From: Massiliimicrobium timonense
Lineage (GTDB): Bacteria > Bacillota_I > Bacilli_A > Erysipelotrichales > Coprobacillaceae
Assembly (NCBI RefSeq): GCF_002160865.1
Contig: NZ_NFLJ01000007.1
Location: 24,339-88,338 of the forward strand
Length of the DNA stretch: 64,000 nucleotides
Reading direction: 5' to 3'
Below the pieces are notes generated by a model. That model saw nothing but the letters and a program-made list of their open reading frames with translations, was not told the DNA's origin and did not search any database. The position numbers were made by a program, and so were the translations under genes. This document shows positions 61,044 through 64,000 of the stretch, piece by piece (within the stretch, counting starts at the first letter, position 1; the number at the start of each line of letters is the position of its first letter).

Positions 61044-61475
61044 TCATCCTCCTTCGTGAAATGTCTGACCTTCTTTAAAAAAATATACTTCATGATTACC
61101 AACTGATAATTCTTCACCTGCTAAAGCTTGTTGAACCATTGTTAAAAACATCTGATCTTCTCCCATTTGATAGCCAACCAAAGCAAAATAACCATCTAAA
61201 ACAATAAATGGAACACTTCCCGATTGATCATTAACAACATAATCTTCTAATAAATGACATGTTTTCGCATAAGCCTCTAATGAAGATTCTTCATCAATAT
61301 CCATTTGAATAATATCCATTCGATTTCCATATGCTGCTTCTAATTCAGGAATCACAACTTGTATAAATGAACGACAATGTGGACATGTTTTCGCATAATA
61401 AACATACAGATAATATTGTGGATGTCTTTGACAGCCACTGAGAAAAATAAAAAATACAAGTAATAACTTTTTCAT
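61044..61475 (-). CDS. Thioredoxin-like lipoprotein (CPHC)
   Basis: A 143-residue lipoprotein. The signal peptide ends in lipobox FLSGC (C15). The thioredoxin-like domain has the redox pair C31-C34 in YAKTCPHCRSF, and cis-proline in GSVPFIVLDG. It should act at the outer face of the membrane on disulfides. Its ATG overlaps the stop of the upstream paralogue (TAATG). Confidence 0.82.
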   Translation of the reverse strand: MKKLLLVFFIFLSGCQRHPQYYLYVYYAKTCPHCRSFIQVVIPELEAAYGNRMDIIQMDIDEESSLEAYAKTCHLLEDYVVNDQSGSVPFIVLDGYFALVGYQMGEDQMFLTMVQQALAGEELSVGNHEVYFFKEGQTFHEGG

Positions 61476-61921
61476 TAATGATTGAAATAAGAAAAACGTA
61501 ATCCACTTAACTCATCACTTAAAGCCTTTCCTTCAACAGCCTTTTGAATATCGTCAACAATATATGTTTCATCGCCTGAAGTATATCCTACTTTTGCAAA
61601 ATATCCTTCTATCGCATACATCGGTCCCATTCCATAAAGGGACTGATCAAATTGATATAACTGATCAATCACATCTTCATAAACAGCTTGTGTTGTGTCA
61701 TCATCTAAATCATATTGTTGAATTGTCAAAGAATCACCAAATGTTTCTTCAAGATAAGGAATGGCTGTTTCCTTAAATGATTGACATTCTGAGCATGTTT
61801 CAATATAAAAATAAAGCATTGTGACAGGTTGAGATAATGTTATTTTTTGAATGGAAGGTCTGTCATTTTGACACCCCCATAATAACATCATTGATAATAT
61901 AAATAATATTTTCTTCTTCAT
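61475..61921 (-). CDS. Thioredoxin-like lipoprotein (CSEC)
   Basis: A 148-residue lipoprotein with lipobox LLWGC (C17) and redox pair C43-C46 in YIETCSECQSF. The rest parallels the downstream gene: IPYLEETFGDSLTIQQYDLDDD versus IPELEAAYGNRMDIIQMDIDEE, and EGYFAKVGY versus DGYFALVGY. The region expected to hold cis-proline reads YGMGPMYAIEGY. GGAGAAAAG places the start at 61921. Confidence 0.8.
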   Translation of the reverse strand: MKKKILFILSMMLLWGCQNDRPSIQKITLSQPVTMLYFYIETCSECQSFKETAIPYLEETFGDSLTIQQYDLDDDTTQAVYEDVIDQLYQFDQSLYGMGPMYAIEGYFAKVGYTSGDETYIVDDIQKAVEGKALSDELSGLRFSYFNH

Positions 61922-62000
61922 TCTTTTCTCCTTCATCTTGTATTATAAACTATTCCTTAAAGATTGTATACTATCGAATAAAAACTTTTCTTTAATTTTG

Positions 62001-62029
62001 TTGCAAAAAAATAATTTTAATAATATAAT
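62001..62029 (+). promoter_or_regulatory. Promoter of the NfeD-SPFH operon
   Basis: TTGCAA (62001-62006) and TATAAT (62024-62029) are 17 bases apart, followed by AAGGAGGAGG at 62036-62045. Confidence 0.8.
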
Positions 62030-62051
62030 AATGTTAAGGAGGAGGATATGA

Positions 62052-62417
62052 ATGAACTTTGAATGGTCAACAAATGATATAGCAACTATGACTGTTACCA
62101 TTTATGAAACAAACTTAACTTTAAATAAAGCAGCATGTGTTCATTTTGAAGACGTCAATTATGTGCTTTTAGGGATTGATAGAGAAGCAAGGCAAATTGG
62201 TATTAAGCCTGTAACAAAGCAGGAAATTGATGAAAATATTTACCCAAAGAGTCAATTGCATCGTATTTCACTTGGAAAAAGTTATGGAAGAATTTCTAAC
62301 AAATCATTTGTATTAGACCTCAGTGAAGAATTTGGTTTAGATTTTTCAAAACAACAGTGTTATAAGTTAAAGGCAACTTATGATATTGTTCATACTATGA
62401 TGATTATTCAATTATAA
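62052..62417 (+). CDS. Uncharacterised protein leading the NfeD-SPFH operon
   Basis: A 121-residue protein that I do not recognise. It has no signal peptide or membrane helix and looks alpha/beta (TVTIYETNLTLNKAACVHF, YVLLGIDREARQIGIKPV, SYGRISNKSFVLDL). AAGGAGGAGG lies upstream; a nearer ATG at 62048 leads to an immediate stop, so 62052 is the start. It shares a promoter with nfeD and the SPFH gene (20-base gap), suggesting a role at the same membrane site. Confidence 0.7.
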   Translation: MNFEWSTNDIATMTVTIYETNLTLNKAACVHFEDVNYVLLGIDREARQIGIKPVTKQEIDENIYPKSQLHRISLGKSYGRISNKSFVLDLSEEFGLDFSKQQCYKLKATYDIVHTMMIIQL

Positions 62418-62437
62418 TTGAAAGGAGAATGCGAACC

Positions 62438-62887
62438 ATGTCAACAACACTTATTTGGACAATTGTTCTTGTCATTGCAGTGATTGTAGAAGCCATAACA
62501 ATTGATCTGGTCAGTATCTGGTTTGGAATTGGGGCTATCGGTGCTTTGATTTGTGATTTTTTAGGCATTCATGAAGTAGTTCAGGTCATTGTATTTGCAG
62601 CTATTTCCATCATCTGTATTCTCGTTACCAGACCTCTGGCTAAAAAATATTTAAGAGGAAACACAGTCAAAACAAATTTGGATAGAATAATTGGAAAACA
62701 CTGTCTTGTGACAGAAGTCATTACGGCCGATCAAAAAGGTGAAGTCAAAGTGATGGGAAATCTTTGGGCAGCTACAAGCCTCAATAATGTGACAATTCCA
62801 GCAGGTGAATATGCTGAAGTTGTGTCTATTGAAGGTTCTCATGTCGTTGTGAAAAAATTAGATAAAGGAGAGGATATTTCATGTTAG
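62438..62887 (+). CDS. NfeD-like membrane protein
   Basis: A 149-residue short NfeD family protein. Three or four hydrophobic segments fill residues 1-70 (TLIWTIVLVIAVIVEAITIDL, IWFGIGAIGALICDF, VIVFAAISIICILV). A C-terminal OB-fold follows (IIGKHCLVTEVI, GEVKVMGNLWAA, GEYAEVVSIEGSHVVVKK). NfeD proteins work with SPFH proteins such as the next gene. AAAGGAGA places the start at ATG 62438, since the upstream ATG abuts the site. Confidence 0.9.
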   Translation: MSTTLIWTIVLVIAVIVEAITIDLVSIWFGIGAIGALICDFLGIHEVVQVIVFAAISIICILVTRPLAKKYLRGNTVKTNLDRIIGKHCLVTEVITADQKGEVKVMGNLWAATSLNNVTIPAGEYAEVVSIEGSHVVVKKLDKGEDISC

Positions 62888-63810
62888 ATAGTATTTTTAA
62901 TTATTTATGGATTATTTTACTATTAATATTGATTGTTGTAATTATTGCCAAAACAATTCGTATCATACCTCAATCTTATGCTTACGTTGTAGAAAGAATT
63001 GGGGCTTATAATCGTACTTGTACAGTAGGATTGCATATTATGATTCCATTATTAGATCGTATTGCTAATAAAGTGTCTTTAAAAGAACAGGTTCTGGATT
63101 TTGCACCACAACCTGTTATTACAAAAGACAATGTCACAATGCAAATTGATACTGTTGTCTATTTTCAAATTACTGATCCTAAACTATTTACTTATGGTGT
63201 TGTCAGACCATTAAATGCTATTGAAACACTGACTGCTACAACTTTACGTAATATTATTGGTGATCTAGAACTTGATGAAACATTAACTTCAAGAGATATC
63301 ATTAATTCAAGAATGCGTTCTATCTTAGATGAAGCGACTGATCCTTGGGGTATTAAAATTCATCGTGTTGAAGTGAAAAACATCATTCCACCACGTGATA
63401 TTCAAGAAGCTATGGAAAAACAAATGCGTGCTGAACGTGAAAGACGTGAAGCTATCTTACAGGCCGAAGGTAAAAAGACAGCGGCTATCTTGACTGCTGA
63501 AGGTAAAAAGGAATCTATGATTCTTGAAGCAACAGCTGAAAAAGAAGCACAAATTGCACGTGCTGAAGGGGAAGCTGAAGCCTTAAGACTTGTTTATGAA
63601 GCACAGGCAAAAGGTATTGAATATATTAATAGTTCTCAACCTCAACAGGCATATATTACATTAGAAGGATTTAAAGCATTAGAAAACTTAGCAAAAGGTG
63701 AATCAACAAAGATTATTATTCCAACTGATTTACAAGGAATGGCAGGAGCTGTCACATCAATTGCTGAAATTGTAAAAGATCCTAAAAATAGAGTAGAGGG
63801 AAGAAATTAA
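62881..63810 (+). CDS. SPFH/band 7 protein, paraslipin (QmcA-like)
   Basis: A 309-residue stomatin-like protein. One N-terminal membrane helix (residues 7-27) precedes the SPFH domain: IIPQSYAYVVERIGAYNRT, GLHIMIPLLDRIANKVSLKEQVLDF and TKDNVTMQIDTVVYFQITD. A charged coiled coil follows (MRAERERREAILQAEGKK and AEKEAQIARAEGEAEALR). Such proteins form large membrane rings and organise microdomains. It overlaps the nfeD gene by 7 bases. AAAGGAGAGG precedes ATG 62881. Confidence 0.93.
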   Translation: MLDSIFNYLWIILLLILIVVIIAKTIRIIPQSYAYVVERIGAYNRTCTVGLHIMIPLLDRIANKVSLKEQVLDFAPQPVITKDNVTMQIDTVVYFQITDPKLFTYGVVRPLNAIETLTATTLRNIIGDLELDETLTSRDIINSRMRSILDEATDPWGIKIHRVEVKNIIPPRDIQEAMEKQMRAERERREAILQAEGKKTAAILTAEGKKESMILEATAEKEAQIARAEGEAEALRLVYEAQAKGIEYINSSQPQQAYITLEGFKALENLAKGESTKIIIPTDLQGMAGAVTSIAEIVKDPKNRVEGRN

Positions 63811-63823
63811 TCTTCGCCCCTCT
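63795..63823 (+). terminator. Possible hairpin after the SPFH gene
   Basis: AGAGGG-AAGA (63795-63804) pairs with TCTT-CCCTCT (63811-63823, with a 3-base bulge) around the TAA stop. No T-run follows, so it may be part of the adjoining intron-like element. Confidence 0.4.
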
Positions 63824-63827
63824 CATT

Positions 63828-63858
63828 GCACCGTACGTACGGGTCTCGTATACGGCGC
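63828..63858 (-). mobile_element. Group II intron domain V-like hairpin (edge of an element)
   Basis: On the minus strand GCGCCGT...ACGGTGC (63828-63858) forms a stem with a CG bulge and a short upper helix around GAGACC, followed by TGAGAGG. This matches the domain V region found at the 3' end of many bacterial group II introns. The intron body and reverse transcriptase would lie beyond 64000. The part after 63860 contains a minus-strand open frame of 39 codons that I cannot identify. Short, so tentative. Confidence 0.45.
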
Positions 63859-64000
63859 TACATTTATATGTTAATACAACCTATCTTAGATAGTATGCGA
63901 GGGGATTGACCAAACCAGGTCTTTCCTCTTTTCTTATGGCTAGAATATCCGCATTAAGTAAGAAGTTAACTACATTCCCATTTGCTTGTCTATATAGTCC

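Noticed and set aside
63881..64000. Minus-strand open frame reaching the window edge
   Set aside because: No recognisable protein; likely part of the intron-like RNA element or a chance frame.

Overview
The window is a chromosomal segment of a low-GC, endospore-forming Firmicute. An alpha/beta-type small acid-soluble spore protein, the gene order rplU-prp-rpmA-obgE / trmFO-topA-dprA-rnhB-rbgA / rplS-trmD-rimM-khpA-rpsP / ffh-ylxM-ftsY-smc, an Rnf complex, and the AT-rich codon use together suggest Erysipelotrichia (a Coprobacillus/Thomasclavelia-like lineage). That lineage call is inference; no 16S gene is present.

Layout. 1-22670 (almost all minus strand) is a conserved information-processing block: ruvA (cut by the window edge), obgE, ribosomal proteins L27, L21, L19 and S16, Prp protease, XerC-type recombinase, TrmFO, TopA, DprA, RNase HII, RbgA, signal peptidase I, TrmD, RimM, KhpA, a P-type ATPase placed between rpsP and ffh, Ffh, YlxM, FtsY, a short SMC, and an OmpR-type two-component system where rnc is often found. 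22785-28691 is an operon of nrnA-like phosphoesterase, a large membrane-anchored protein and a 27-repeat Sel1 protein. 28795-35319 holds ackA, a spore protein gene, thiI, a NifZ-type cysteine desulfurase, ezrA and rpsD. 35522-44389 holds an esterase, a pRiA4b ORF-3-like gene, tRNA-Leu(CAA), DNA glycosylase Tag, an RsmF-like methyltransferase, an HD protein, thioredoxin and a MarR-controlled heterodimeric ABC exporter.

44517-49964 is an rnfC-D-G-E-A-x-B operon and is the most unusual part. RnfD carries two extra C-terminal FMN-binding domains, RnfB is reduced to its N-terminal Fe-S domain, and a small cysteine-rich membrane protein lies between rnfA and rnfB. 50083-63810 is mixed: a RumA-like protein without its catalytic residues, a BrkB-family protein, a CNNM/CBS transporter, FucO, an autoregulated XRE cassette with a frameshifted gene, a TetR regulator, a cysteine-less thioredoxin-fold protein, alr with a YdcC-like partner, DUF378, a HAD phosphatase, DeoD, two thioredoxin-like lipoproteins, and an NfeD-SPFH operon. 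The window ends in a group II intron domain V-like hairpin.

How the genes work together. The left part is translation and secretion housekeeping (SRP Ffh/FtsY with signal peptidase, rRNA and tRNA modification, r-proteins under leader control). The central part links fermentation (AckA, FucO) with membrane energy conservation (Rnf). Rex-like half-sites occur at both the fucO and rnfC promoters, which hints at NADH/NAD+ control. Many start codons below were moved from the longest open frame to the one with a correctly spaced Shine-Dalgarno sequence. Promoters and terminators were read by eye as sigma-A hexamers and hairpins followed by a T-run.
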